A DNA stretch of 64,000 nt from JAPHSX01 sp039714395 (GCA_039714395.1 JBDLJH010000016.1:1-64000); one strand, 5' to 3'; shown: positions 44,503-53,320, counted from the stretch's first letter. Program-made: numbers and translations. Notes: a model not told the origin generated them from the letters alone.

Positions 44503-44934
44503 TCAGGAGCTTAATTTATCCAGCAACCAGCTGTTGATTACACCAATCATCTCTTTCTGATCAGATGTGGCATCACGATTGAGCTCGCCCATCAACTGCG
44601 CCAGCTCCTCGATACAGCCGCGATACTTCTTCACTTGCAGCTGCGCCACCCCCAGTGACACATCACGCTTATGTAACTTGATCTGTAGCTCATCGGTATC
44701 CGGCATCACCGTTTCACGTACCCGACGCCCAAAGGCGGCACCACGAATCAGCTTGACCCGTTCGACCATCAGGTTTTCATCGATAGCTATCGTCGGATAG
44801 TGCAGGCGCAACTCATCCATATCTACCTCACCCTCAAAGGCATGAAGCTCGCCGTTGCGAATCATCTGCTGCAGATCGTGACGATCAATGCCAAAAAGAT
44901 GCGATGCCTTGGCTATACCTACATGTTGGCCCAT
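44503..44934 (-). CDS. MerR/excisionase-like HTH protein paired with the reductase
   Basis: The 143-residue product has an N-terminal winged-helix segment (IAKASHLFGIDRHDLQQMIRNG) followed by a helical region with many charged residues. I prefer the ATG at 44934 (GAGGGGC ahead) over the frame start at 44979. It may control the downstream reductase or act as its partner. The exact family is not recognised. Confidence 0.55.
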   Translation of the reverse strand: MGQHVGIAKASHLFGIDRHDLQQMIRNGELHAFEGEVDMDELRLHYPTIAIDENLMVERVKLIRGAAFGRRVRETVMPDTDELQIKLHKRDVSLGVAQLQVKKYRGCIEELAQLMGELNRDATSDQKEMIGVINSWLLDKLSS

Positions 44935-45035
44935 ATCACTGCCCCTCTGCTCAGCCAGGACGGGCTTCACTATAAACACCCGCCTACATTAATAACATAG
45001 TACGTTTGTATAGTATTTAAAGGGGGCTTAAACGA

Positions 45036-45061
45036 GAAAACGCCCCGGGTGGGGCGTTTTC
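45036..45061 (-). terminator. Terminator downstream of the PC4-like gene
   Basis: A perfect 11-base stem GAAAACGCCCC/GGGGCGTTTTC with a 4-base loop stands between two leftward units. Run of T's on either strand fits intrinsic termination. Confidence 0.85.
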
Positions 45062-45112
45062 CTGGCAGACGCCGGGTAGAAGAAATTCACCCCGAGCTGT
45101 CATGGATATTAT

Positions 45113-45397
45113 TCAGTCCTTAGTCCACTCCTGCAGTGCCGCGATAATCCCTCTGGCCTGATCGGCGCTGGAGATATTGAACTTGGACTTAGGCATGTAC
45201 TCGCCATTACGCTTCTGGTAGCGGCGAATAGTGTACTTCTCCTTGCCGTACTCCTCTTTAGCACGATCCCAGTCCTGGTAGCGGTAGATAATGGTGGACC
45301 ACGCACCCTTCGACAGCACTTTCTTATCCAGTTCCTTGGTGGTCTCAATACCATCCTCGGTGTATGAGATGGTCAACTCATCGATTGTCTCGGCCAC
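45113..45397 (-). CDS. Small protein with PC4/YdbC-like features
   Basis: The 94 residues contain WSTIIYRYQDWDRAKEEYG and YTIRRYQKRNGEYMPKSKFN followed by a final helix (ADQARGIIAALQEW). The arrangement resembles the PC4 single-strand DNA-binding fold (IR-x-Y then Pro-x-K then a helix). This is a pattern impression only. It is a single-gene unit with its own terminator, and no partner is evident. Confidence 0.5.
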   Translation of the reverse strand: MAETIDELTISYTEDGIETTKELDKKVLSKGAWSTIIYRYQDWDRAKEEYGKEKYTIRRYQKRNGEYMPKSKFNISSADQARGIIAALQEWTKD

Positions 45398-45472
45398 GGC
45401 TCTTCTCCTGAGTAGTTATTCAATAATGGGGCGATTCTAACCCGCTGCGGCGCAGGTGCAAGTTAATTCCGG

Positions 45473-45880
45473 CTATGCCACCTCAAGGTCGACCTTCTCA
45501 ACCTCACCGTGATGCAAACGAAAGCCCTGCATCTCCAGCACGCCCTCAGTATCGAGCGACACAATAAGATAGAGCGCCTGCGGGTAGGCCGCCTCCTCCA
45601 GATCGCGCTGCGAGGGCCGGGCCGGGGCGTGGGGGTGGGAATGGTAAATAGCAAACAGCTCCTCATCGCCTTCGCGCATCTGGCGCATCGCCTCAATCTG
45701 CGCCGCAGGGTCCATGGCGAAAAGCCTCTCTGGTACATCGGCCACATTGGCGATGGGATAGACTGCAGCGGGTACCCCACCACGGGCAGCGATCAGGCCG
45801 CAGACCTCGCTCTCAGGCGAATGCTGAGCGTGAGTAAGGATTTTATTCACCAGGGTTATTGGCAGGGTCACCAGGGACAT
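45473..45880 (-). CDS. M67-family JAMM/MPN+ metalloprotease
   Basis: The 135-residue protein has all zinc-site residues of JAMM peptidases: Glu25, His80 and His82 in YHSHP, Ser90, and Asp93. Bacterial single-domain JAMM proteins commonly trim the C-terminus of ubiquitin-like sulfur carriers or pair with ThiF/MoeB-type E1 enzymes. Such an enzyme gene lies 41 bases upstream in the same direction. Confidence 0.87.
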   Translation of the reverse strand: MSLVTLPITLVNKILTHAQHSPESEVCGLIAARGGVPAAVYPIANVADVPERLFAMDPAAQIEAMRQMREGDEELFAIYHSHPHAPARPSQRDLEEAAYPQALYLIVSLDTEGVLEMQGFRLHHGEVEKVDLEVA

Positions 45881-45921
45881 AGTTGTTCGATCTCGTACTT
45901 AAATTAAATTTAATGACCTGG

Positions 45922-46656
45922 CTAACAGCTACAGGCCGGGTCCTTGCGCAACGTCATACTACGCCACTCCATGCTCAGTGCATCGAGTAGCAACAGACGG
46001 CCATCAAGGGTATCACCAATGCCCATTAGCACCTTCAACACCTCGGTGGCCTGGATGGTGCCGATAATACCCACTACCGGCGCCAGCACACCATTCTCGC
46101 TACAGGTCTGGGAAAGCTCCCTCTCATCTCGATAGAGACAGCGGTAACAGGGACTCTCTGGGCGCTCATTATGAAAAACCGAGACCTGCCCCTCCATGCG
46201 AATCGCCGCGCCGGAGACCAGCGGTTTTTTCGCTGCCACGCAGGCATCGTTCACCGCAAAGCGGGTAGCAAAGTTATCACTGGCATCGACCACCACATCG
46301 ACCTTCCCCACCTCAGCCAACAGCGCATCTCCCTCCAGTTTGGCGTTAATCGCCGTAACCGCCACCTCTGAGTTGATCGCTGCCAGAGTAGCTTGTGCCG
46401 ACTCCACCTTGGGGCGCCCCAGATCGTGGCTACTGTGGAGGATCTGCCGTTGCAGATTGGAGAGATCCACCTCATCGAAATCGACGATAGTTAGTTGCCC
46501 CACCCCGGCAGCGGCCAGATACATCGCCACAGGGGAGCCCAGCCCACCGGCACCAATAATCAGCACACGACTATCGAGCAGCCGCTGTTGCCCGGCAACA
46601 TCTACATTAGGCAACATGATCTGGCGGCTGTAGCGCAGCAGTTGTTCGTCGTTCAA
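45922..46656 (-). CDS. moeB: MoeB/ThiF-type adenylyltransferase
   Basis: This 244-residue E1-like enzyme activates the C-terminal Gly-Gly of a sulfur carrier protein. GAGGLGSP (35-42), DLSNLQRQ, the VVDASDN segment and the zinc cysteines (Cys170, Cys173, Cys242 and Cys244) are seen, with Cys185 at the usual crossover-loop position. The prmC gene nearby is the common MoeB neighbour. ThiF or HesA is an alternative, as no MoaD or ThiS is in view. Confidence 0.87.
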   Translation of the reverse strand: MNDEQLLRYSRQIMLPNVDVAGQQRLLDSRVLIIGAGGLGSPVAMYLAAAGVGQLTIVDFDEVDLSNLQRQILHSSHDLGRPKVESAQATLAAINSEVAVTAINAKLEGDALLAEVGKVDVVVDASDNFATRFAVNDACVAAKKPLVSGAAIRMEGQVSVFHNERPESPCYRCLYRDERELSQTCSENGVLAPVVGIIGTIQATEVLKVLMGIGDTLDGRLLLLDALSMEWRSMTLRKDPACSC

Positions 46657-46706
46657 AAGGGTGTACCGAAAAATAAATGTGCTGTGATTCTAACCCAGAG
46701 GAGAGT

Positions 46707-47114
46707 CTAGAGGTAATTGCGCCAGTGCTCAGGACGTTGATCCCGACATCCGTGACGCAATTTCTGGTAGCGGTTGATGAAGACCTGCCGGTCGGCACAG
46801 CCACACTCATCGATACCAAGATTGGCCCGCTCTATCTCCTCGGTGTAGTAGTAGAGGGCGCGCTTGAGTTTCACCATCAGGCTGTTATCCAGATGGTAAC
46901 CGAGATCAATCAACACATCTTCGATAAGGCTGAGGTTAAGGCAGGTAATATCGTAACTCACATCGAGTAGATAGGAGTCGTGGGGACGCAACAGATGAAC
47001 CCCCTCCACACCGCTCAGCAACAAGCTGGCCGAGTGTGCCTGCTGCGTGTCGGGATGAAGGTGGCAAAAACGAATCTCACGGTGTTTGACCAGTTCACTG
47101 GTTTCTTTCCCCAT
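46707..47114 (-). CDS. Uncharacterised protein between prmC and moeB
   Basis: The 135-residue cytoplasmic protein has no recognised family. The N-terminal half resembles a small ferredoxin-like fold (EGVHLLRPHDSYLLDVSYD). The C-terminal half is helical and carries a CGCADRQVFINRYQKLRHGC stretch with three cysteines. It is transcribed leftward between prmC (30 bases upstream) and the moeB-like gene (50 bases downstream), so it may belong to that transcript. Confidence 0.65.
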   Translation of the reverse strand: MGKETSELVKHREIRFCHLHPDTQQAHSASLLLSGVEGVHLLRPHDSYLLDVSYDITCLNLSLIEDVLIDLGYHLDNSLMVKLKRALYYYTEEIERANLGIDECGCADRQVFINRYQKLRHGCRDQRPEHWRNYL

Positions 47115-47144
47115 GTACCCATCCTAGACCGGCCGGTGAAATTA

Positions 47145-47984
47145 TCAAGTACGAAGAAGCCGCCCCACGGCCACTCTACCGTGCCCTTGCAGGTCGGGCA
47201 GGTCATCCACCGCCTCAAAACCCGCCTCCAGCAGCAGGGCACACACCGCCTCACCCTGATCGTAACCATGCTCCAGTAATAACCAGCCACCAGGCTCAAG
47301 GTGCTGCTGCGCCCCAGCGATAATCAACCGAATATCATCCAGGCCATCCGCCCCCGAGGCGAGTGCCGTGATCGGCTCAAAGCGCACATCGCCCTCTTGC
47401 AGATGGGGATCGGCAGCACAGATATAGGGAGGGTTAGAAACGATAAGGGCAAAACGCTGTCCCGCCAGCGGTTGATACCAGCTACCGTGATGAAAGCTCA
47501 CATTATCAAGACCGTTGCGCCGTGCATTTTCCCGCGCCACCTCAAGCGCCGCCTCGCTCCGCTCTACCGCCGCCACCTCACAGGCGGGACACTCCGAGGC
47601 AATCGCCAGGGCAATCGCACCACTACCGGTGCCCAGGTCCACCACCCTGCCTCCCGACTCTGGCAGGTGAGTCAGTGCTGTCTCTACCAGTAACTCTGTC
47701 TCAGGGCGCGGGATCAAGGTATCTGCCGTCACCCGCAGGTCCAGTGTCCAGAAGCCCCGCGCACCCAGAATATGCGCCACCGGCTCCCCTGCTACACGTC
47801 GCACAATCAGCGCCTCATACTGCTGACTCTCATCATCTGATAACGCTTTATCCGGCCAGGTGTAGAGATAGGTACGCGGCTTATCCAACACCGCACACAG
47901 CAGCAACTCCGCATCCAGCCGCGCAGAGTCAGACTCCACAAACCGTAAGCTCGCCGCCGCAATGGCATCATCAATAATAGACAT
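47145..47984 (-). CDS. prmC: Release factor glutamine methyltransferase PrmC
   Basis: PrmC methylates the Gln of the GGQ motif in peptide release factors. The 279-residue SAM-dependent enzyme has the catalytic NPPY motif (VSNPPYICA), a SAM site (VVDLGTGSGAIALAIA) and the IPRPETELLVE segment. In most relatives it follows prfA directly, but here prfA is 5.4 kb away. Confidence 0.93.
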   Translation of the reverse strand: MSIIDDAIAAASLRFVESDSARLDAELLLCAVLDKPRTYLYTWPDKALSDDESQQYEALIVRRVAGEPVAHILGARGFWTLDLRVTADTLIPRPETELLVETALTHLPESGGRVVDLGTGSGAIALAIASECPACEVAAVERSEAALEVARENARRNGLDNVSFHHGSWYQPLAGQRFALIVSNPPYICAADPHLQEGDVRFEPITALASGADGLDDIRLIIAGAQQHLEPGGWLLLEHGYDQGEAVCALLLEAGFEAVDDLPDLQGHGRVAVGRLLRT

Positions 47985-48126
47985 CTGCCTATTTTCGCAT
48001 GAAAGTCATCGAGGATGAGAGCCTGATTAGCAACAACAGTTAAGACCGATACGGTCAGCCACTAACGGGTACATCATCCATTAGCCTTTAGGTACAATGG
48101 TCACCCCCACAGCACAGAGAATTCCG

Positions 48127-49011
48127 ATGGCGGTTAACTGGTTTCCCGGCCACATGCACAAGGCGCGCAAAAAGATCAAAGAGGCGATGCCGCAAATTGA
48201 TCTGGTGATCGAGGTGATGGATGCGCGACTTCCCTACAGCAGTGAAAACCCGCTGGTCTCTGAGCTGCGTGAAAATCGCCCCTGCATCAAGATCCTGAAT
48301 AAAAGCGATCTGGCCGACCCAAAGGTGACCCAGGCGTGGCTGGATCACTTTGAAAAGGAGAAGGGGGTCAAGGCGCTGACACTGACCGCGACGCAGAAGG
48401 GACAGGCTCGCAAGGTGCTGGAGCTGGCGAACAAATTATTTCCTGACCGCAATACCGCACTCAAACCTATCCGCACCATGATCATGGGAATTCCTAATGT
48501 CGGTAAATCGACCCTGATCAACTCACTGGCGGGAAAGACCATTGCCAAGGTGGGCGATGAGCCCGCCGTCACCCGCCAACAGCAGAAAATCAACCTGGGC
48601 AACGGCATTTTGTTGTTCGACACCCCCGGCTTTTTATGGCCGCGCTTCGAAGATCAAAACAGTGGCTACCGCCTGGCGGTGACCGGTGCGATAAAAAACA
48701 CGGCGATAGAGTTTGAAGATATCGCACTCTACGCCGCCGAGTATCTGTTAGTGGCCTACCCTGAGGCCGTGATGGAACGCTACAAGTTGAAACAGTTGCC
48801 TGAGCGCGACATCGAACTGGTAGAGATCGTGGGACGTAAACGCGGCTGCCTGCGTGGCGGCGGCCGCATCGATCTACACCGGGCCTCTGAGATCCTGCTA
48901 CACGACATCCGCTCCGGTGCACTCGGACGCATCAGCATGGAGACTCCGGCACTGGTCGCCGCACAACAGGCCGAGGCAGCAGCCACTGCTGCTGCCTCCG
49001 AAAAGAAGTAA
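48127..49011 (+). CDS. YlqF/RbgA-family ribosome-assembly GTPase
   Basis: This 294-residue circularly permuted GTPase has the motif order G4 (NKSD), G1 (GIPNVGKST), then G3 (DTPG). The N-terminus NWFPGHMHKARKKI is diagnostic. Relatives help assemble the large ribosomal subunit. I placed the start at the ATG at 48127, not the in-frame GTG/ATG at 48097, since this gives the family's N-terminus. Confidence 0.88.
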   Translation: MAVNWFPGHMHKARKKIKEAMPQIDLVIEVMDARLPYSSENPLVSELRENRPCIKILNKSDLADPKVTQAWLDHFEKEKGVKALTLTATQKGQARKVLELANKLFPDRNTALKPIRTMIMGIPNVGKSTLINSLAGKTIAKVGDEPAVTRQQQKINLGNGILLFDTPGFLWPRFEDQNSGYRLAVTGAIKNTAIEFEDIALYAAEYLLVAYPEAVMERYKLKQLPERDIELVEIVGRKRGCLRGGGRIDLHRASEILLHDIRSGALGRISMETPALVAAQQAEAAATAAASEKK

Positions 49012-49015
49012 CACC

Positions 49016-49468
49016 ATGCAGATCTGGGTCGATGCCGATGCCTGCCCGGTGGTGGTCAAGGAGATCCTGTTCCGTGCCGCCGAACGAACAAAGATACAAC
49101 TGACCCTGGTTGCCAACCAATCTATACAGGTGCCCCGTTCACCTTTTATCTCTACCAAGCAGGTAGGTAGTGGTTTCGATGTGGCCGACGACTATATCGC
49201 TGAACAGGTTGGCATCGGCGACCTGGTGATCACCGCCGATATCCCCCTTGCCGCAGAGGTCATTGAGAAGGGCGGTGAAGCCCTCAACCCACGCGGTGAA
49301 CGATACACCGAGGAGAACATCCGCCAGCGCCTGGCGATGCGCGACTTCATGGACACCATGCGCAGCAGCGGCATTCAGACCGGTGGACCGCCGCCACTGA
49401 ACCAGACCGATCGGCGCAACTTTGCCAATGAGCTGGATCGTTTTCTGGCGAAAGCCACACGTAATTAA
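49016..49468 (+). CDS. yaiI: YaiI/UPF0178 family protein
   Basis: The 150-residue DUF188 protein begins MQIWVDADACPVVVKEI, with the aspartates expected of a PIN-like metal site, and has ITADIPLAAE and GPPPLN segments. It lies 4 bases after the GTPase gene. The frame is open further upstream, but only inside that gene. The function is not established. Confidence 0.88.
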   Translation: MQIWVDADACPVVVKEILFRAAERTKIQLTLVANQSIQVPRSPFISTKQVGSGFDVADDYIAEQVGIGDLVITADIPLAAEVIEKGGEALNPRGERYTEENIRQRLAMRDFMDTMRSSGIQTGGPPPLNQTDRRNFANELDRFLAKATRN

Positions 49469-49607
49469 TCCCCCGTTTCATTTCTCCAGCTCATCTCATC
49501 ACAATAAATATGCGTTAGGAAACGCTAATATTCCGCGGTTAATTGACTACACTGTAAGTAGAGGGGTTTTTTTCACCAAATGCAGTTGTCACTACACGGA
49601 GAACAGA

Positions 49608-50093
49608 ATGAAACAGTTGATCAAAACCACCCTGCTTTCCGGCCTCGCCGTAATGGCTATGGGCTGTTCAATGAAGGGCATGATGATTGAGGAACGCGTC
49701 AGTCCACTGGGCTTCGATGAGACCGTTAACAAGGTCATCACCAACGCCGAGGCAGCTGGCTGGGTCATTCCTATGAAGAGCAAGGGGAACCCTTCAGCCA
49801 TTCACAAAAGCATCAAGAAACACCTTGGCAAAGAGATCCTGCCAGTCAAGGTGATCAAGCTATGCAATGCCGAGTACGCCTATAAAATTCTAGCCGATGA
49901 TGATGCCCGATATGCCTCGGTGATGATGCCCTGTTCCATCTCCGTCTATCAGAAATCAGACGGCAAGACCTATGTGGCCAACATGAAGGCCGGTCGCATG
50001 GGCTGGATGATGGGTGGAACCGTGGCTGATGTAATGGATGGCCCGGTCTCCGGTGACCAGGCAAAGATCCTGGGGTTCCTCGACACAAAATAG
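49608..50093 (+). CDS. DUF302-domain lipoprotein
   Basis: The 161-residue product has a lipobox signal (AVMAMGC, Cys22) and a DUF302 domain (LGFDETVNKVITNAEAAGW, KLCNAEYAYKILADDDARYASVMMPCSISVY). Many DUF302 proteins are periplasmic or membrane-linked and are frequent in sulfur-oxidising bacteria; no activity is established. The start at 49608 has GGAGA ahead. A Met/Gly-rich end (GRMGWMMGG) is unusual. It precedes the FeoB-like gene by 133 bases. Confidence 0.8.
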   Translation: MKQLIKTTLLSGLAVMAMGCSMKGMMIEERVSPLGFDETVNKVITNAEAAGWVIPMKSKGNPSAIHKSIKKHLGKEILPVKVIKLCNAEYAYKILADDDARYASVMMPCSISVYQKSDGKTYVANMKAGRMGWMMGGTVADVMDGPVSGDQAKILGFLDTK

Positions 50094-50226
50094 CAAATCT
50101 GCGCTGGCGGCAATCAAGGCCGCCAGCCGTTTTCCATACCCTCACTGCTACCTTCCCGCACCACTCCATTATTCATTAACTGCCACACACGCTTGTCACA
50201 CCCAACCAAGCTGGGATAATGGTCGC

Positions 50227-52278
50227 ATGAAAAAGGCCCCTGTCGAGATCTCCATCCCCATTAGCGAACAACTGTTTCGCGGCGACAAACGCCTGCGTAT
50301 CGCACTCATCGGCAAGCCCAACAGCGGCAAATCAACCCTGTTCAAGGCGGTCTCTGCCACCTCCATCCATACCGGGGTACTCGCCGGTACCGACCGTGAA
50401 TATGAAGAGTGTACGGTGCAGGTTGGGCTGGATGAGGCCAGTCTGGTCGACCTGCCCAGCATCGACTCCCTGCACCACATGGCCCCCGAAGATGAGGTCG
50501 CACTGAAATACCTGATGTGGGGTAATGACCGACCAATGGTCGCCACTCACGAGGCGGAGGGGCCTGCAGTACCACTTGCCGCGCCCGATGTGCTAATTCA
50601 GGTGGTCGATGCCACCGCGCTGGAGAATCATCTGGAGCTCAGCCTGGAACTCTCGATGCTGGCTCGCCCCATGGTGATCGCCCTCAACCGCATGGATGAG
50701 GCTCGCGATAAAGGGATACACATCAACACCAAACTGCTGAGCGAAAAGCTCGGTGTACCGGTAGTGCCAACCATCGCGCTAATGGGCCACGGCCTGAGTA
50801 AACTGTTCCAGAGCGCTGTTGATGCGGTACGCCAGCGCGCCTGCCCGCTGCACCTGACCGCCAGTAAACATATCTGCCAGGCACTAGGGCCGCTCAGCGA
50901 GATATTGCGCCGTCCCTATCTGCACACCGCCTTTCGCGTTCCCCACCCCTTCCTGTTGATGCAGGTAGCCGCCGGCGACCCCTACTTTCTGGAGGAAATC
51001 GAACAGCACTTTCCCGAACTAATGCCTGAGCTAACTCAGCTACGCCGCGATGCCGAGCATATCCTGCCTCGCCCGCTGCACGAAGAGCTACACGCCGACC
51101 GCCACCACCGCTCAGCCACCCTGGCCGAACAGGTCCTCCGCATTGGTGCACCCAGCGAAGGTTCACGCTGGCAGTACTGGCTGGATGAGTTCTTCCTCCA
51201 CCCCCACTGGGGACTCATTGGCAGCCTGGCGGTATTCGCCATGGTGCTATTTGTGGTGTTTGAAGTCAGTACCTGGCTCGATTCAATAACCGCGGCACGC
51301 CTTATCGAGATGGCCGAGTTGTGGCAACCCGATACCACCACCGGGGTGGTAGGGCGTGCCGTGGTCGACGGCCTTATCGGCCTCACCGGCATTGTCATTC
51401 CCTATATGTTGCCGCTAGTCATGCTACTGGTGGCACTGGAACAGGTCGGCATCATGCAACGCATCGCCTTCGTAGTGGACCGTGGCTTTCACCACATCGG
51501 CCTGCACGGTGGCATAGCCGTCCCCTTTCTGCTGGGACTTGGTTGTAACGTACCTGCGATCTCCGCCGCCGCCGCCTCCAGCAGTGGTCGCGAGCGGGTG
51601 GTCGCCTCGCTACTTATTACCTTCGTCCCCTGCTCGGCGCGCTCGGCAATCATCCTCGCGCTGGCCGGCAAATATCTAGGGGGTATCGGCGTCTTCGCCA
51701 TCTTCGCCCTGACTATTGTGATCATAGCGGTGATGGGCAAACTGCTAACACGCCGCTACCCCGACCCCACCCCCGGTCAGGTGCAGGAGATTCCCGGCTA
51801 CGCCCTGCCACAACTCAGGCCACTACTGCACAGCACCTGGGAGCGCACCAGCGATATCCTTACCATCGTCACCCCGCTGCTAATCGGCGGCAGCATTTTT
51901 CTGGCCCTGCTACAGCACTACCAGGCCGATGCCCTTATCAACACCCTGCTCACCCCGATCACCGGCTGGTGGCTGGGGCTACCGATAGTGCTGGGTATAC
52001 CGATCCTCTTCGGCATTCTGCGCAAAGAGCTATCACTGCTAATGATTTTCCAGGCTCTAGGTAGCGAAGAACTCACCGGTCTACTCGACTGGGTGCAGAT
52101 CTCCACCTTTCTCATCTTCCTCACCTTCTACGTGCCCTGCATTTCCACCTTTGCGGTGATGCTAAAGTTGCTGGGACGACGTGATGCACTGTTCTCAATA
52201 GCACTTTCAATCGGCGTCGCTTTATTCGTTAGCGGCGTTGTACGGCTATTGCTAGAGATGATGCAGAACTACCTTTAG
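50227..52278 (+). CDS. FeoB-family ferrous iron transporter, divergent G-domain
   Basis: This 683-residue membrane protein has an N-terminal GTPase domain and a FeoB channel with the paired gate segments (PCSARSAIILAL and FYVPCISTFAVM). G1 is intact (GKPNSGKS, 29-36) and G4 is NRMD (154-157), but the G3 motif reads DLPS (75-78) in place of D-x-P-G. No feoA or feoC is nearby. Iron(II) uptake is likely, but the altered switch may slow or change nucleotide use. The start at 50227 has only a weak ribosome site. Confidence 0.82.
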   Translation: MKKAPVEISIPISEQLFRGDKRLRIALIGKPNSGKSTLFKAVSATSIHTGVLAGTDREYEECTVQVGLDEASLVDLPSIDSLHHMAPEDEVALKYLMWGNDRPMVATHEAEGPAVPLAAPDVLIQVVDATALENHLELSLELSMLARPMVIALNRMDEARDKGIHINTKLLSEKLGVPVVPTIALMGHGLSKLFQSAVDAVRQRACPLHLTASKHICQALGPLSEILRRPYLHTAFRVPHPFLLMQVAAGDPYFLEEIEQHFPELMPELTQLRRDAEHILPRPLHEELHADRHHRSATLAEQVLRIGAPSEGSRWQYWLDEFFLHPHWGLIGSLAVFAMVLFVVFEVSTWLDSITAARLIEMAELWQPDTTTGVVGRAVVDGLIGLTGIVIPYMLPLVMLLVALEQVGIMQRIAFVVDRGFHHIGLHGGIAVPFLLGLGCNVPAISAAAASSSGRERVVASLLITFVPCSARSAIILALAGKYLGGIGVFAIFALTIVIIAVMGKLLTRRYPDPTPGQVQEIPGYALPQLRPLLHSTWERTSDILTIVTPLLIGGSIFLALLQHYQADALINTLLTPITGWWLGLPIVLGIPILFGILRKELSLLMIFQALGSEELTGLLDWVQISTFLIFLTFYVPCISTFAVMLKLLGRRDALFSIALSIGVALFVSGVVRLLLEMMQNYL

Positions 52279-52320
52279 TCAATAGCGATGTAACAACGCG
52301 ATTTTCTATCTAAAAATAAA
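52268..52320 (+). repeat. 53-base direct repeat, copy A, overlapping the end of the feoB-like gene
   Basis: This copy begins in the last codons of the FeoB-like gene (ACTACCTTTAGT). It matches copy B at 52847-52899 at roughly 40 of 53 positions by eye, including an identical AACAACGCG. Confidence 0.7.
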
Positions 52321-52363
52321 TTAAACCTCAGTCTTTTAACTTTCAAAATAAAAGGGATTGACC

Positions 52364-52816
52364 ATGATAGATAAAGATAGAATCCCCAAAGAACTGTTAC
52401 CCCTAATAGAAGAAAAACTTCAAGGACGAACTAATGAAATAGATTTTCCTCCGCCAGTATTCGATGTAATGAAGGGGGAAGTTATTAATTATGATATAAA
52501 AACAGAAACCCTGAAAAACAGATTTCCCATATTAAAAGAACATTTAAACCCCTACGGCAATATGCAGGGTGGGATCATAGCTGCAGCCATAGACAACACC
52601 ATTGGGCCACTAAGTTTACTGGTGTCACCACCAAACTTTACCCGGCATATGGAACTAAAATACAGCAAGATTGTAGCGCCCGATGTTGAGTATATTTATG
52701 TAATCGCGAAATTTATTGAAAAGAAAAAACGACAACTGTTCTTTGAGGCTACTGTTGAAAACAGTGGTGGTGAAAAACTTGCTTCAGCAAAATCCATTAA
52801 TTGGGTTATCGATTGA
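52364..52816 (+). CDS. PaaI-type hotdog thioesterase
   Basis: This 150-residue hotdog-fold protein shows the family's N-P-Y-G-N-M-Q-G-G segment (HLNPYGNMQGG, then the helix IIAAAIDNTIGP). Its natural thioester is unknown. The gene is much more AT-rich than its neighbours (many AAA, ATA and TTA codons), which suggests recent transfer. It lies between two direct repeats of about 53 bases. The start is the ATG at 52364, with AAGGG ahead; an in-frame TTG at 52358 is possible. Confidence 0.8.
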   Translation: MIDKDRIPKELLPLIEEKLQGRTNEIDFPPPVFDVMKGEVINYDIKTETLKNRFPILKEHLNPYGNMQGGIIAAAIDNTIGPLSLLVSPPNFTRHMELKYSKIVAPDVEYIYVIAKFIEKKKRQLFFEATVENSGGEKLASAKSINWVID

Positions 52817-52846
52817 GTAAAATGTGAATACAAAAGCTAGCATAGC

Positions 52847-52899
52847 ACTACCTTTAGTAGACAGATATGCAACAACGCGGTTTGCTTTCTAGATCAAAA
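52847..52899 (+). repeat. 53-base direct repeat, copy B
   Basis: This is the second copy of the repeat that begins at the 3' end of the FeoB-like gene. It starts ACTACCTTTAGT and ends just before the GFA-family gene, so the thioesterase gene is exactly flanked by the pair. Confidence 0.7.
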
Positions 52900-52915
52900 A
52901 AAATGAGGTACTGAA

Positions 52916-53320
52916 ATGTATAAAGGAAGCTGTCTCTGTGGTGCAGTTCATTTTGAAATAACGGGCCCTATACAGAATATCGTTTATTGTCACTGCTCCC
53001 AATGCAGGAAAGCGCAAGGCAGTGCCTTTGCAAGCAACGGAATCGTTGCCGCAAAGGAGTTCACCATAGTCGCAGGAGAGAGTGAGCTAACCGGGTTTGA
53101 ATCCTCTCCCGGACAAACGAAATATTTTTGTCGTCATTGTGGCTCGCCTATTATGAGCAAGACTGAAACAAAGCCCAATGAAGTTCGCGTGCGATTAGGA
53201 ACCATAGAGTCCGATATAGAAGAGAGGCCACTAGCTCACATCTTTGTCACCTCAAAAGCGAACTGGGAAGAGATCTGCGGGGATATGCCTCAGTATAATT
53301 CCTATGAGCCAGATCGATAA
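52916..53320 (+). CDS. GFA (glutathione-dependent formaldehyde-activating-like) family protein
   Basis: This 134-residue zinc protein has the GFA layout: CLCG near the N-terminus, then HCSQCRK, and a CRHCGSP pair later. The family binds glutathione adducts in some cases, but many members have no known substrate. Like the thioesterase it is AT-leaning, and it follows the second repeat copy. Confidence 0.87.
   Translation: MYKGSCLCGAVHFEITGPIQNIVYCHCSQCRKAQGSAFASNGIVAAKEFTIVAGESELTGFESSPGQTKYFCRHCGSPIMSKTETKPNEVRVRLGTIESDIEERPLAHIFVTSKANWEEICGDMPQYNSYEPDR

Noticed and set aside
52268..52899. Repeats as integron attC sites
   Set aside because: No GTTRRRY core or long palindrome is seen in the copies.
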